Origin: Alphaproteobacteria bacterium
GTDB lineage: Bacteria > Pseudomonadota > Alphaproteobacteria > Rhodobacterales > Rhodobacteraceae
Direction of reading: 5' to 3'
Length of the DNA stretch: 64,000 nucleotides
Assembly: GCA_030431825.1 (NCBI GenBank)
Contig: JAUIIJ010000004.1
Span: 1-64,000 of the forward strand
Part shown: positions 1 to 9,023 of the stretch, one piece after another
How the letters are laid out: each line of letters starts with the position of its first letter
How positions within the stretch are numbered: position 1 is the stretch's first letter
Notes under the pieces: model-generated
What the model saw: the letters and a program-made list of their open reading frames with translations, nothing else
Database searches by the model: none
Told to the model about the DNA's origin: nothing
Program-made: the position numbers and the translations under genes

Positions 1-1
1 G

Positions 2-1435
2 GTTGTGCTCTATCAGCAGCTCGAGAATGAACGCGGCCGCGTGCTGTTCGAATTCGGGCTGCTGTATCTCGGCTTTGCGCTGATCCTGGTGCTTGCGGCG
101 ATCTGGTCGGGCTTGTGGTTCGCCGAGCGGCTGAGCCGGCCGGTGGGCCGATTGACCACGGCGGCGCAAAAGGTCGGTGCGGGCGATCTGGACGTTCAGG
201 TTGATGAAGAGCAGGGGGACGACGAAATTGCCCTGCTCGGGCGCTATTTCAACCAGATGACCTATCAGCTCAAGGGGCAGCGCGAGCGGCTCCTGGACAA
301 TACCCACCAGATCGAGCGGCGAAGGCGGCTTTTCGACTCGGTTCTGACCTCGGTTACTTCCGGGGTGGTGGGGTTGGATCCCAATGGCAAGGTGACCTTC
401 GTCAACCGCTCCGCCGAACGGTTGCTCGACTGGACGGGCCATGAGCAGGACCTCGCCCTGACGGTTGCCGTGCCCGAGTTCGGAGCCTTGTTCGAACAGC
501 TCAAGACCGGAACCGGCGAAGTGGCGCAGAGCGAAATCAAGGTGTCGCGCCAGGGGCATATGGAAAACCTGCTGGTCCGCATGTCGACCCGTCGCGAGGC
601 CGATGGCAGCCTTGAGGGATATGTTGTCGCCTTCGACGACGTGACCGATCTGGTCAGCGCGCAGCGCATGGCGGCCTGGGGCGATGTCGCGCGCCGGATC
701 GCGCATGAGATCAAGAATCCGCTGACTCCGATCCAGCTGAGCGCGGAGCGGATCAAACGCAAGTTCGGTCCTGCCGTTGGCGAAGAGCGCGACAAGCTCG
801 ACTCCATGACCGACGTTATCGTGCGCCAGACCAATGACCTGCGCCGTATCGTGGATGAGTTCAGCAAGTTCGCACGGATGCCCGAACCCGACCGCCGCGC
901 CGAAGACGTCGTTGCGCTGGTGCGGGATGCGGTCCTGCTGCAACAGACCGGCCAGCCCGGTGTCAGGATCAGCGCCACGCTGCCCGATGGCGCGGTCTGC
1001 GCCGATCTGGATGCGACGATGATGTCGCAGGCATTGACCAACCTGATCAAGAATGCCGGGGAAGCAATTGAAACATTGAAGGAAAAGGGCGCGCCGGATG
1101 ATCTGGTGCCCGAGATCAGGGTCGCGGTAACCACGTCGGGTCCGGCCTGTACCATCACGATCGCAGATAACGGGATCGGGCTGCCAGAAGACCGCGCAAG
1201 ACTGTTTGAGCCCTATGTCACCACGCGCGATCAGGGCACCGGACTGGGCTTGCCCATCGTCAAGAAGATTATCGAGGAACACGGGGGCACGCTGACCCTC
1301 GAGGACGCGCCGGTGTTCGAGGGGCAATCCCATTTCGGTGCCATGGCCGTGATACGGCTGGTGATCACCGGCACAACTGAAACGAACGCCACCACGGAAG
1401 GCGAGGCAGAGGCAGAAAGAGCAGGAACGATATGA
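2..1435 (+). CDS. ntrY: Nitrogen regulation sensor histidine kinase NtrY, C-terminal part (5' end outside window)
   Basis: The reading frame is open from the first bases, so the start and the N-terminal periplasmic part lie upstream; about 478 codons are visible of a family usually near 750. In order one sees a membrane segment (roughly residues 15-37), a HAMP linker (SRPVGRL), a PAS domain, a HisKA H-box around residue 235 (IAHEIKNPLTP), and a HATPase domain with N-box NLIKNAGEAIE, G1 DNGIGLP and G2 GTGLGLPIVKK. NtrY is the membrane sensor that phosphorylates NtrX in nitrogen and redox signalling of alphaproteobacteria. Its stop overlaps the ntrX start (ATGA), which indicates translational coupling. 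The kinase motifs look intact. Confidence 0.95.
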   Translation, partial: VVLYQQLENERGRVLFEFGLLYLGFALILVLAAIWSGLWFAERLSRPVGRLTTAAQKVGAGDLDVQVDEEQGDDEIALLGRYFNQMTYQLKGQRERLLDNTHQIERRRRLFDSVLTSVTSGVVGLDPNGKVTFVNRSAERLLDWTGHEQDLALTVAVPEFGALFEQLKTGTGEVAQSEIKVSRQGHMENLLVRMSTRREADGSLEGYVVAFDDVTDLVSAQRMAAWGDVARRIAHEIKNPLTPIQLSAERIKRKFGPAVGEERDKLDSMTDVIVRQTNDLRRIVDEFSKFARMPEPDRRAEDVVALVRDAVLLQQTGQPGVRISATLPDGAVCADLDATMMSQALTNLIKNAGEAIETLKEKGAPDDLVPEIRVAVTTSGPACTITIADNGIGLPEDRARLFEPYVTTRDQGTGLGLPIVKKIIEEHGGTLTLEDAPVFEGQSHFGAMAVIRLVITGTTETNATTEGEAEAERAGTI

Positions 1436-2847
1436 GTGACATTCTGATCGTCGATGACGAACGCGACATCCGGGAACTGGTTGGAGACATTCTGGAGGAC
1501 GAAGGGTTTTCCACGCGTCTGGCGGGCAACTCCGACGACTGCATGTCGGCCATCAACGCGGAACCGCCGGCCTTGCTGATCCTCGACATCTGGCTGAAAG
1601 ACAGCCGGATGGACGGGATCGACATTCTCAAGGCGGTCAAACGTGACAACCCCGATGTTCCCGTGGTGATCATTTCGGGCCACGGCAATATCGAGATCGC
1701 CGTCGCTGCGATCAAGCAGGGGGCTTACGACTTCATCGAAAAGCCGTTCAACATCGATCAGTTGCTGGTGGTTATCCGGCGGGCGATGGAGACATCTCGG
1801 CTGCGCCGGGAGAACAGCGCACTGAAACACCGCGACGGGGCCGGGGCCGAAATGATCGGCGCAAGTTCGGCGTTCCGGACCCTGATCAGCAATCTGGACA
1901 AGGTGACCAAGTCGAACGGGCGGGTGATGCTGACCGGGCCGGCGGGATCGGGCAAGGAAATTGCCGCGCGCTATATCCACGCCCATTCCAACCGCTCGAA
2001 CGCGCCGTTCGTGACGGTGAATTGCGCCAGTATCGAGCCCGAGCGGATGGAAGAGGTGCTGTTCGGTCGGGAAACGCCTGAACGGGGGGTCGAGCCGGGA
2101 TTGCTCGAACAGGCGCATGGTGGCGTCGTCTATTTCGATGAGGTCGCGGATATGCCGATCGGGACCCAGTCCAAGATCCTGCGGGTACTCGTCGACCAGC
2201 AATTCCAGCGGGTCGGCGGAAATGACAAGGTGCGCGTCGACCTGCGCGTTATTTCCAGCACGAACAGGAATCTGGAACAGGAAATCCGCGCGGAACGCTT
2301 CCGCCAGGAGCTCTATCACCGGCTGAACGTGGTGCCGATCGCGGTGCCGTCGCTGGAAGAGCGCCGGGAAGACGTGCCCGTGCTGGCCGGGCATTTCATC
2401 GAAGCCTGCCACAAGAGCCAGGGCCTGCCGCTGCGGGAGATTTCGGAAGAGGCCATTGCCCTGATGCAGACAATGGTGTGGCCGGGCAATGTGCGCCAGC
2501 TCAAGAACCTGATCGAGCGGGTGCTGATCCTGGGCGAGGGCAACGGGCCCATCGAGGCCCGCGAATTGCCCGGTGACGAGGTGAAACCGGCCGATGAGGG
2601 CCGCGTGGTCCTGTCCGGGGCGCTGGCAACCCTGCCGCTGCGCGAAGCGCGCGAGGCGTTCGAACGCGAATACCTGCTGACCCAGATCAACCGGTTTGGC
2701 GGCAATATCAGCCGCACCGCGTCGTTCGTCGGGATGGAGCGCAGTGCGTTGCACCGCAAGCTGAAGTCGCTGGGCGTGGTCACGTCGAGCAAATCGGGCG
2801 CGCGCGTCGCGCATGTGGAGCAGGAGACCACCGAAGCGGCCGAATAA
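1432..2847 (+). CDS. ntrX: Response regulator NtrX (NtrC-like, GAFTGA-less)
   Basis: 471 aa with three domains: receiver (phospho-acceptor D52 in LLILDIW, acidic pair D8-D9), AAA+ core (Walker A GPAGSGKE near residues 169-176, Walker B-like VVYFDEVADMP) and a C-terminal Fis-type helix-turn-helix (GNISRTASFVGMERSALHRK). It is the partner of NtrY, and its start overlaps the ntrY stop by 4 nt. The loop that carries GAFTGA in true sigma-54 activators is missing: the chain runs from LFGRETPERG straight to GVEPGLLEQA. From family knowledge, Rhodobacterales NtrC-type proteins without this motif act without sigma-54; I infer the same here. A long palindrome starts right after its stop codon. Confidence 0.95.
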   Translation: MSDILIVDDERDIRELVGDILEDEGFSTRLAGNSDDCMSAINAEPPALLILDIWLKDSRMDGIDILKAVKRDNPDVPVVIISGHGNIEIAVAAIKQGAYDFIEKPFNIDQLLVVIRRAMETSRLRRENSALKHRDGAGAEMIGASSAFRTLISNLDKVTKSNGRVMLTGPAGSGKEIAARYIHAHSNRSNAPFVTVNCASIEPERMEEVLFGRETPERGVEPGLLEQAHGGVVYFDEVADMPIGTQSKILRVLVDQQFQRVGGNDKVRVDLRVISSTNRNLEQEIRAERFRQELYHRLNVVPIAVPSLEERREDVPVLAGHFIEACHKSQGLPLREISEEAIALMQTMVWPGNVRQLKNLIERVLILGEGNGPIEARELPGDEVKPADEGRVVLSGALATLPLREAREAFEREYLLTQINRFGGNISRTASFVGMERSALHRKLKSLGVVTSSKSGARVAHVEQETTEAAE

Positions 2848-2946
2848 AGCGTTTCGCGATTAACTTGAAACATGTCGCATCAACTAACGCGTTGAAATCT
2901 TTGATTTCAGGCAGCGTTAGGTGATTCAGGTTTATCGCGAAACGCT
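2848..2946. repeat. 99-bp nested palindrome after ntrX (REP/MITE-like or bidirectional terminator)
   Basis: Perfect 13-bp outer arms at 2848-2860 and 2934-2946 (AGCGTTTCGCGAT and its reverse complement). Inside are a perfect 7-bp pair at 2884-2890/2914-2920 (CTAACGC/GCGTTAG) and a perfect 7-bp hairpin with a 3-nt loop at 2893-2899/2903-2909. The whole element could fold into one long stem. It starts at the base after the ntrX stop and lies between convergent genes. There is no T-run, so termination is only inferred; a dispersed palindromic repeat is the alternative. I saw no second copy in the window. Confidence 0.85.
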
Positions 2947-2957
2947 ATAGGCACCGG

Positions 2958-3614
2958 TCAGGACGCGGTCCAGAGCGCCAGTGCGCCGACGCTGATCAGG
3001 CTGAGCGCCCACAGAACATCCATGTTGAACCACGCCCTGGACAGGAATTTCAGGCCAAGCCAGGCGTGAACCCCGATCGCGATCACACCGCCCGCCACGG
3101 TCATCGCCGCGGTGTGAACAGCCGCGACCGCCAGCGCGACGTCAAGGTTGCCGAGCATCAGTTCGGCGGCGGCGCGATGGCCCGGCTCCGCGTCCTCGAT
3201 CCCGCACAGCCCCAGGTAGATGGGCAGCAGCATCAGCCCCGCGCCATGCGCCATCGCCGCAAGAAACGACCAGAGGGCAAGCCGTGTCGGCCTGATCCGT
3301 GCCAGCGCCCGTGGGTGACGGCGATTGATCAGAAGATAGACGCCGGCAGCGAGAACGATAGCCCCCGTACCGATGCGTATTTCACGCTGCCAATCGACCA
3401 GCGCGTAGATCAGCGTGAATGGCAGAAGGATCGCGGACATGGCGAGGAAATGCCCGAGCGCCAGCAGCATGAGCGCCTTGCCAAGCGCCGCCCGACGCCC
3501 CTCCATCAGCGCGGCCGAGACAGACAGGGGCCAGCCCATCCCCGGATTCACCCCGTGATAGATTCCCGATGCAATGACCGCCCACCAAAGGGCCACCGCC
3601 GGTGTCTGATCCAC
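2958..3614 (-). CDS. Polytopic membrane protein of unknown function, coupled to methanethiol oxidase
   Basis: About 218 aa from the GTG at 3614, which lies 2 nt after the mtoX stop (reads VDQTPAVALWW...). A TTG at 3653 would extend it into mtoX and has no well-spaced ribosome site. About six hydrophobic segments are visible (for example ALGKALMLLALGHFLAM, WSFLAAMAHGAGLMLLPIY, FNMDVLWALSLISVGALAL), with His and Gly inside membrane segments (GIYHGVNPGMGW, AMAHGAG). The tight spacing suggests one transcript with mtoX and a role tied to it, such as export of a product or metal supply. That role is inference only; I do not recognise the family. Confidence 0.75.
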   Translation of the reverse strand: MDQTPAVALWWAVIASGIYHGVNPGMGWPLSVSAALMEGRRAALGKALMLLALGHFLAMSAILLPFTLIYALVDWQREIRIGTGAIVLAAGVYLLINRRHPRALARIRPTRLALWSFLAAMAHGAGLMLLPIYLGLCGIEDAEPGHRAAAELMLGNLDVALAVAAVHTAAMTVAGGVIAIGVHAWLGLKFLSRAWFNMDVLWALSLISVGALALWTAS

Positions 3615-3616
3615 GT

Positions 3617-5017
3617 CTAGCTGTTCGGATAGCAGAAGCTGTCGGTCGAACAATCCCCACCCTCAAGACGGATCTGGTGGCAGCGATAGCCTTCGGGAAA
3701 CTCGACCCAGAACGACTCGTCCAGCGTCAGGCCGCCGGTCTCGCCGACGTTTGCCATCACCATCGCCGCGCCGCGTTCGCCGGGGTAGAACTGGTCATCC
3801 CACGTCGAATAGAGCGAGTTGGTCCAGTAGACCCGTTTGCCATCGCGGCTGATTTCTACCATCTGCGGGCCATAGCCGAATGTCTTGCCGTTGGGATGAG
3901 GCGTTTTCCTGACGATTCCGCCAATCTCGACCTTGTCCGTGAGCACCGGGTTCATCGGGTCGGACACGTCGTATTGGTGCATTTCGCCGATCCCCCAGCA
4001 GGACACGTAGAGAAACCTGTCATCCATGCTGAGGTCGATATCGGTAATCAGCGGCGGTACCGCGCCAAACCCCTTCAGCAAGTCGGGCAGCTCGTCCGCA
4101 TCCGCGGGCTGCGGATCAATCGTGACGGTTTTCCTGGCTTCGAACGTGCCGTCGTCGTTGCGCCACCACGTAAAGATAGCGCCTTGCAGGTTGGTCGTGT
4201 CCACGACGATGCTGCAAAATCCGTATTGTTTGGCCGGGTCATGTGCGGGCCGGATCTCGAGCGCCATCTGATGGTTCTCGCCAAGGTCGATGGTCTGGAC
4301 GTTGCGACGGCCGCGCAAATCCCAGAAATGAATGCTGTGGCCGTATTTGTTGGCAAGCAGATCCTCGGCCACGACTCCGTTTTCATATTGCGGCGGCAGC
4401 GCCCACTCGGAACTGATCATGTAATCGCGCGGCAGGTTCCACCAGAAGTCGTAATGCTTGTCCTGAACCCCACGATCCATTTCGTAGCGGCCCAGAATGT
4501 CGAAAGTCTCGCAATCCATGATGAAGATGCCCGGCGGGCCGTCCATCCCGTCCTTGCCGCCACCCCCGAGCGTCGAAACATAGATGCCTTCGGGCCCGCA
4601 ATGGATCGTGTGAGGGCGGGAGTAGCCGGTTTTCTCAAACAGCTCTTCGGGTTCGATGATCTTGTGAATCCTGGCCTCGAGCGGTTCCTTGACGTCGATG
4701 ATGTAGATGCGGCTCGAACGGATTCCCGGAATGATCAGATAGCGACGTTCAAGAAAGGCATGTCCCGTCAGCGGGCTGAGCGAGGATGAGCAGGCGTTCC
4801 AGCCGAAATGATGAAATTCGTCGCCCGTGTTGGGCATGATCAGCGAATGTACGATCTGCCCATAGGTTTCCGACGTCGCATCAACATCGATCACCGCCAA
4901 CCCGTCGGGCTGTGATCCGTCGGGACTGAGCATAAGCGTGAAGGCAAGTTTTTCGACAGGCGCGGCCATCGCGAGTTTCGGCGTGGCGTGGAATGTCGGA
5001 TCCGGTCTCAGGTTCAT
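3617..5017 (-). CDS. mtoX: SBP56 selenium-binding family protein, probable methanethiol oxidase
   Basis: 466 aa from the ATG at 5017, chosen because a strong ribosome site (GGGAGGAA, about 5022-5029) precedes it; upstream codons in frame are unlikely. The protein matches SBP56 throughout: GWNACSS with the conserved cysteine (C76), SRPHTIHCGPEG, SSEWALPPQYENG, GHSIHFWDLRGR, YVSCWGIGEMHQYDVSDP, YRCHQIRLEGGDC. Bacterial homologues (MtoX) are copper-dependent enzymes that oxidise methanethiol to formaldehyde, hydrogen sulfide and hydrogen peroxide, which fits a marine DMSP-degrading lifestyle. MtoX of Hyphomicrobium is exported, but no clear signal peptide is seen here, so the cell location is uncertain. 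The adjoining membrane protein is probably in the same operon. Confidence 0.88.
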   Translation of the reverse strand: MNLRPDPTFHATPKLAMAAPVEKLAFTLMLSPDGSQPDGLAVIDVDATSETYGQIVHSLIMPNTGDEFHHFGWNACSSSLSPLTGHAFLERRYLIIPGIRSSRIYIIDVKEPLEARIHKIIEPEELFEKTGYSRPHTIHCGPEGIYVSTLGGGGKDGMDGPPGIFIMDCETFDILGRYEMDRGVQDKHYDFWWNLPRDYMISSEWALPPQYENGVVAEDLLANKYGHSIHFWDLRGRRNVQTIDLGENHQMALEIRPAHDPAKQYGFCSIVVDTTNLQGAIFTWWRNDDGTFEARKTVTIDPQPADADELPDLLKGFGAVPPLITDIDLSMDDRFLYVSCWGIGEMHQYDVSDPMNPVLTDKVEIGGIVRKTPHPNGKTFGYGPQMVEISRDGKRVYWTNSLYSTWDDQFYPGERGAAMVMANVGETGGLTLDESFWVEFPEGYRCHQIRLEGGDCSTDSFCYPNS

Positions 5018-5149
5018 GATTTCCTCCCAGAATGCAAATATTGTCGAACAAGCGGTCGCATCGCTTCCAGAACATGGAACGCGGTCGTCAATCGGTAACA
5101 TTCTTTCGCGCCGCGCAATCGCCCGGGGCGGAAATGCCCCTTTGCCGGT

Positions 5150-5635
5150 CTACTCCGACGCGGTCGACACTTGCGGTGTCACGATCTGCCAACTGCCATC
5201 GTCATAGCGGATCGCGCAGGAGTTCGGTGCCAGCGCGGGCAGCTTGGATGTCGCCGCGCGCGGTGCGGACGCGCTTACATTGGCCGGGCAGCGCGGAATG
5301 CTGACCGGCTGATAGCCCTTGTTCGCCATGCAGATGTCCAGCACCCTGCGCCGCAGATCCTGGTTCACGTCAACCGTGTACAGGCCGCCATCGACCCAAT
5401 AGCCGGGATTGTAATAGCATCCGTTGCCCGTGCAGAAGCTGTTGCCGGGGAAATAGATCGGCGGGCGCTGGCGTATCTGGTTGGCAACCGGCGCATCCCT
5501 GAGCGCTTCGACCTCGCAGCTGGTCGCATCGGTTTGCATCCGGCTGACCTCGACGCCCGGCCGGTAGTAGAGGGACAGCGGCCCGCAAGCCCCAACCATC
5601 AGTCCTGCCACGAGAATCCGCATCACGAGTTTCAT
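5150..5635 (-). CDS. Small putative lipoprotein, unknown function
   Basis: 161 aa from the ATG at 5635 (MKLVMRILVAGLMVGACG). Longer in-frame starts add a non-signal-like stretch that overlaps the trkA upstream region. The N terminus looks like a lipoprotein signal peptide with lipobox VGAC. The mature part is rich in Cys, Pro, Tyr and Gly (GNSFCTGNGCYYNPGYWVDGG), with two Cys pairs that may form disulfides in the periplasm. No named family is recognised. It lies on the minus strand between mtoX and the divergent trkA and has no obvious partner. Confidence 0.65.
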   Translation of the reverse strand: MKLVMRILVAGLMVGACGPLSLYYRPGVEVSRMQTDATSCEVEALRDAPVANQIRQRPPIYFPGNSFCTGNGCYYNPGYWVDGGLYTVDVNQDLRRRVLDICMANKGYQPVSIPRCPANVSASAPRAATSKLPALAPNSCAIRYDDGSWQIVTPQVSTASE

Positions 5636-5741
5636 GGGGCCAGTGTGCAACAACCAGCGCCGGGTGACAATTGAATTGACCCTTCTGGGGGCTTCTGTCA
5701 TGCAAATGAACGCAGAACACCGGACCAAGGGTCAAGAGCGC

Positions 5742-7118
5742 ATGAAGGTCATCATTTGCGGTGCCGGTCAGGTAGGCTGGCAGATCGCACGTCACCTGTC
5801 AGGCGAATCGAACGATGTCACCGTTGTCGACAGCAACCCCGATCTCGTGCGGCGGGCCACCGATACGCTGGATGTGCAGGGAATCGCGGGTTTTGCCAGT
5901 TATCCGGACATTCTGGACCGGGCAGGGGCGCGGGACGCCGACATGATCATCGCGGCGACCCATTCCGACGAGGTCAACATGGTGACCTGCCAGGTGGCGC
6001 ATTCGGTGTTCTCGATCCAGCGCAAGATCGCGCGACTGCGGGCGCAATCCTATCTCACGGCGATTTATTCCGATCTCTACCGGCGCGATCACCTGCCGAT
6101 CGATGTGGTGATCAGCCCCGAACGCGAGGTGGCCTCGGCGGCGATGCAGCGCCTTGCGGCACCCGCCGCCTTTGACACCGAGACCTTCATGGAGGGCAAG
6201 GCGCAGCTTCTCGGTATCGCGCTGGATGAGGACTGCCCGGTTCTCAACACGCCGCTGCGGCAGTTGACCGACCTGTTCTCGACATTGCGCTCGATCGTCG
6301 TCGGCGTGCGCCGCGACGGCAGCCTGTTCGCGCCGGACCCGGACGATCAGCTGTTTGCCGGTGACGACTGTTATGTCTTTGCCCATGTCGACGATGTCGG
6401 TCGTACGATGGAGATTTTCGGCAAGGAGCAGTACAAACAGGAGCGTCTGGTGATCGTGGGCGGTGGAAATGTTGGGCTGACCGTCGCCAAGACCTTGGAA
6501 AAACGCCAGAAACGTACCCGCGCCAAGGTTATCGAGAGGAACCGGAAAAGCGCGGAAGTAGCCGCCGATGCCCTTGAGAGAACGATTGTCCTGCATGGTG
6601 ACGGGCTGGACGCGGCACTGTTGCGCGAGGCGGGTATCGACCGGGCCGACGCCATGCTTGCCGTGACCGATGACGACAAGACCAACATGCTGGCGGCGGT
6701 GAGGGCCAAGTCCGAGGGCTGCCCCTATGCGATCGCCCTGATCAATGATCCGACTCTGGTGCCGATGATGGCTCCGCTTGGCATTGACGCCTATATCAAC
6801 CCGCGCGCCACCACGGTCAGTTCGATCCTGCGCCATATTCGCCACGGGCGGGTGCGCGCGGTCTATTCCATCGGCGATGCCGAGGCCGAGGTGATCGAGG
6901 CCGAGGTGATGTCGACCTCGCCCCTGGCCGGGCAGCGCATCCGCGACATCGACTTCCCCGAAGGCGTGCTGGTGGGGGCGATCATGCGAGACGGCGAGAT
7001 CATGCGCCCGACCGGCGGCCTGCGGATCGAGGAGAAGGACGTGATCGCGCTGTTTGCACTGGCCGATGACGTGCCCGAGGTCGAGCGGCTGATGCAGGTC
7101 TCGATCGACTTTTTCTGA
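5742..7118 (+). CDS. trkA: Trk system potassium uptake regulatory protein TrkA
   Basis: 458 aa from ATG 5742 (MKVIICGAGQVGWQIARHL); upstream in-frame codons read as non-protein and are dropped. Two RCK units are visible: NAD-binding GAGQVG near residue 7 with a TrkA_C part, then a second Rossmann motif GGGNVGLTVAKTLE and a second TrkA_C part ending near VERLMQVSIDFF. TrkA is the cytoplasmic, nucleotide-binding gate of the Trk potassium channel. trkH follows after 2 nt. In Rhodobacter the block normally follows ntrYX directly; here three minus-strand genes intervene. Confidence 0.95.
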   Translation: MKVIICGAGQVGWQIARHLSGESNDVTVVDSNPDLVRRATDTLDVQGIAGFASYPDILDRAGARDADMIIAATHSDEVNMVTCQVAHSVFSIQRKIARLRAQSYLTAIYSDLYRRDHLPIDVVISPEREVASAAMQRLAAPAAFDTETFMEGKAQLLGIALDEDCPVLNTPLRQLTDLFSTLRSIVVGVRRDGSLFAPDPDDQLFAGDDCYVFAHVDDVGRTMEIFGKEQYKQERLVIVGGGNVGLTVAKTLEKRQKRTRAKVIERNRKSAEVAADALERTIVLHGDGLDAALLREAGIDRADAMLAVTDDDKTNMLAAVRAKSEGCPYAIALINDPTLVPMMAPLGIDAYINPRATTVSSILRHIRHGRVRAVYSIGDAEAEVIEAEVMSTSPLAGQRIRDIDFPEGVLVGAIMRDGEIMRPTGGLRIEEKDVIALFALADDVPEVERLMQVSIDFF

Positions 7119-7120
7119 TC

Positions 7121-8659
7121 ATGAGGCGCGAGCAAACCCCCAGCGGTCCGCTATGGCGTCTGCCGCTTTCGCTGCTGATCTGGGGCGTTTTCTCGGCGTC
7201 GATGTTCGTGCCCGCCGCCTATGCGGTTGTGCGCGACAACCACCCGGCGTCGCAGTCGTTTTTCTATTCCGGTCTGCTCGGCCTGATCTGTGTCGTTCTG
7301 ATTGCCCTCGCGCTCGGCGACCGCAAACCGCGCTACGCGACGCTTGGCCAGCTCTTGTCGCTGCTGTTCACCTTTGCGATCCTGCCGGTCTTTCTGGCGA
7401 TTCCGCTGCACGATGCGTTGCAAACCACATCTTTCCTGAACGCCTATTTCGACATGGTCAGTGCGATCACCACGACCGGCGCCGACCTGTTCGCCGATCC
7501 CGGGCGGTTGTCGCCACCGCTTCACCTGTGGCGGGCTCAGGTGGGCTGGATGGGCGGCATGCTGATGTGGATTGCGGCCTCGGCGATTCTCGCGCCGCTG
7601 TCGCTCGGCGGTTTCGAGGTGACCACGCGCGGCGAGCCCGGACGTGCGGCATCGGGCCCCAGCATGATTGCCCGCGCCGATCCGCGCAAGCTGCTGCTGC
7701 GGTCTGCAGCGATGCTCGCACCGATCTATGCCGGGCTCACGCTGACGCTCTGGGTGCTGCTGCTGATGTCGGGTGAACGGTCGCTCACGGCGCTTTGTCA
7801 CGCGATGTCGGTGATGGCGACATCCGGGATTTCGCCGGTTGGCGGGCTCGAAGGTTCGACATCCGGCCTCGCGGGCGAGGCGCTGCTGTTTCTCTTTATG
7901 TTCTTCGCGCTGTCCCGGCTGACATTCTCCAGCGACACCACCAACACGACCGGGTTTCGGCGGCTTGAGACCGATCCGGAATTCCGCATTGGCCTGCTGC
8001 TGGTCTTTGCCCTGCCGACCCTGCTGTTCCTGCGCCACTGGATCGCGTCGCTCGAAGTGACCGAGGGCGAGAATTTCCTGCTTGGCCTGCGGGCGTTCTG
8101 GGGGTCGATGTTCACGGTGATTTCCTTTCTGACCACCACCGGCTTTGAAAGTGCCGACTGGGAAGAGGCGCGGCGGTGGTCGGGGCTTGGCACGCCGGGG
8201 CTGCTCCTGCTGGGGCTTTCGATGATCGGGGGTGGCGTCGCGACCACCGCGGGCGGGGTCAAGCTGCTGCGGGTCTACGCGCTGTATCTCAACGGGCTGC
8301 GCGAGATGGAAAAGCTGGTCCACCCGTCATCCGTCGACACCGTGCACCGCGCGACGCGCATCCAGAAAAACGGCGCCTTCATCGCCTGGGTCTTTTTCAT
8401 GCTCTTCGCCATGTCGCTGGCGGTGATCAGCCTCGCGCTGGCATCGCTCGGGGTGAGCTTTGAGCATGCCATCGTGCTGAGCATCGCCTCGCTGTCGACA
8501 ACCGGCCCGTTGATCGACGTCGCCAGCGAAACGCCGATACGTCTGGTTGAACTGGGCGGCGCGGCCAAGATGATCCTCTGCGCGGCAATGGTTTTGGGGC
8601 GTCTTGAGACACTGGCGATCATCGCGCTTCTGACGCCCGGTATCTGGCGCAATACGTGA
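7121..8659 (+). CDS. trkH: TrkH family potassium uptake membrane subunit
   Basis: 512 aa, full length for TrkH/KtrB, with many hydrophobic helices and the repeated pore-loop pattern ending in T-T-G or S-S-G type filters ([46 protein letters not shown]). It forms the potassium-translocating pore in the inner membrane and is controlled by TrkA, encoded 2 nt upstream. A Rho-independent terminator candidate follows at 8661-8692, so trkA-trkH probably form one transcript separate from hfq. Confidence 0.95.
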   Translation: MRREQTPSGPLWRLPLSLLIWGVFSASMFVPAAYAVVRDNHPASQSFFYSGLLGLICVVLIALALGDRKPRYATLGQLLSLLFTFAILPVFLAIPLHDALQTTSFLNAYFDMVSAITTTGADLFADPGRLSPPLHLWRAQVGWMGGMLMWIAASAILAPLSLGGFEVTTRGEPGRAASGPSMIARADPRKLLLRSAAMLAPIYAGLTLTLWVLLLMSGERSLTALCHAMSVMATSGISPVGGLEGSTSGLAGEALLFLFMFFALSRLTFSSDTTNTTGFRRLETDPEFRIGLLLVFALPTLLFLRHWIASLEVTEGENFLLGLRAFWGSMFTVISFLTTTGFESADWEEARRWSGLGTPGLLLLGLSMIGGGVATTAGGVKLLRVYALYLNGLREMEKLVHPSSVDTVHRATRIQKNGAFIAWVFFMLFAMSLAVISLALASLGVSFEHAIVLSIASLSTTGPLIDVASETPIRLVELGGAAKMILCAAMVLGRLETLAIIALLTPGIWRNT

Positions 8660-8660
8660 G

Positions 8661-8692
8661 TCTTCGCGCATCGCGCGAGACAGGCTTTTTTT
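8661..8692 (+). terminator. Rho-independent terminator candidate after trkH
   Basis: A GC-rich stem (TCTTCGCGC paired with GCGCGAGA, one bulged T, loop ATC) at 8661-8680 is followed by CAGGC and a run of seven T at 8686-8692. It sits two bases past the trkH stop and about 90 bp before hfq. Confidence 0.65.
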
Positions 8693-8783
8693 GGGTGGAA
8701 GTTCCCTGCGCGGCGCGACATACTCGCCGAGGGGCAATGCCGGTCCGCGGCATACGGCAAGAACAATGGCGAGAATTTCAAAT

Positions 8784-9023
8784 ATGGCATCTGACAGACA
8801 GAATCTTCAGGACGCATTCCTGAACCATGTGCGCAAGACCAAGGTTCCGGTTACAATTTTCCTGATCAATGGGGTGAAGTTGCAGGGTGTCATCACGTGG
8901 TTTGACAATTTCTGCGTGTTGTTGCGCCGGGATGGGCAATCCCAACTGGTTTACAAGCACGCGATCTCGACCATCATGCCGGCCCAGCCGATCAGCCTTT
9001 ACGAGGGCGAAGACGCTACTTGA
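8784..9023 (+). CDS. hfq: RNA chaperone Hfq
   Basis: 79 aa from ATG 8784 ([18 protein letters not shown]). An in-frame ATG at 8766 would add six residues but Rhodobacterales Hfq normally begins at MASDRQN. The Sm1 part ([20 protein letters not shown]) and the Sm2 motif (YKHAIST) are intact. Hfq is a hexameric ring that pairs small RNAs with mRNAs. The stop overlaps the hflX start (TGATG), the usual hfq-hflX pairing. Confidence 0.97.
   Translation: MASDRQNLQDAFLNHVRKTKVPVTIFLINGVKLQGVITWFDNFCVLLRRDGQSQLVYKHAISTIMPAQPISLYEGEDAT

Noticed and set aside
1231-2814. 527-codon open frame on the minus strand
   Set aside because: Antisense to ntrX, rich in His, Arg, Gln and Asp, with no domain; a shadow of the real gene.
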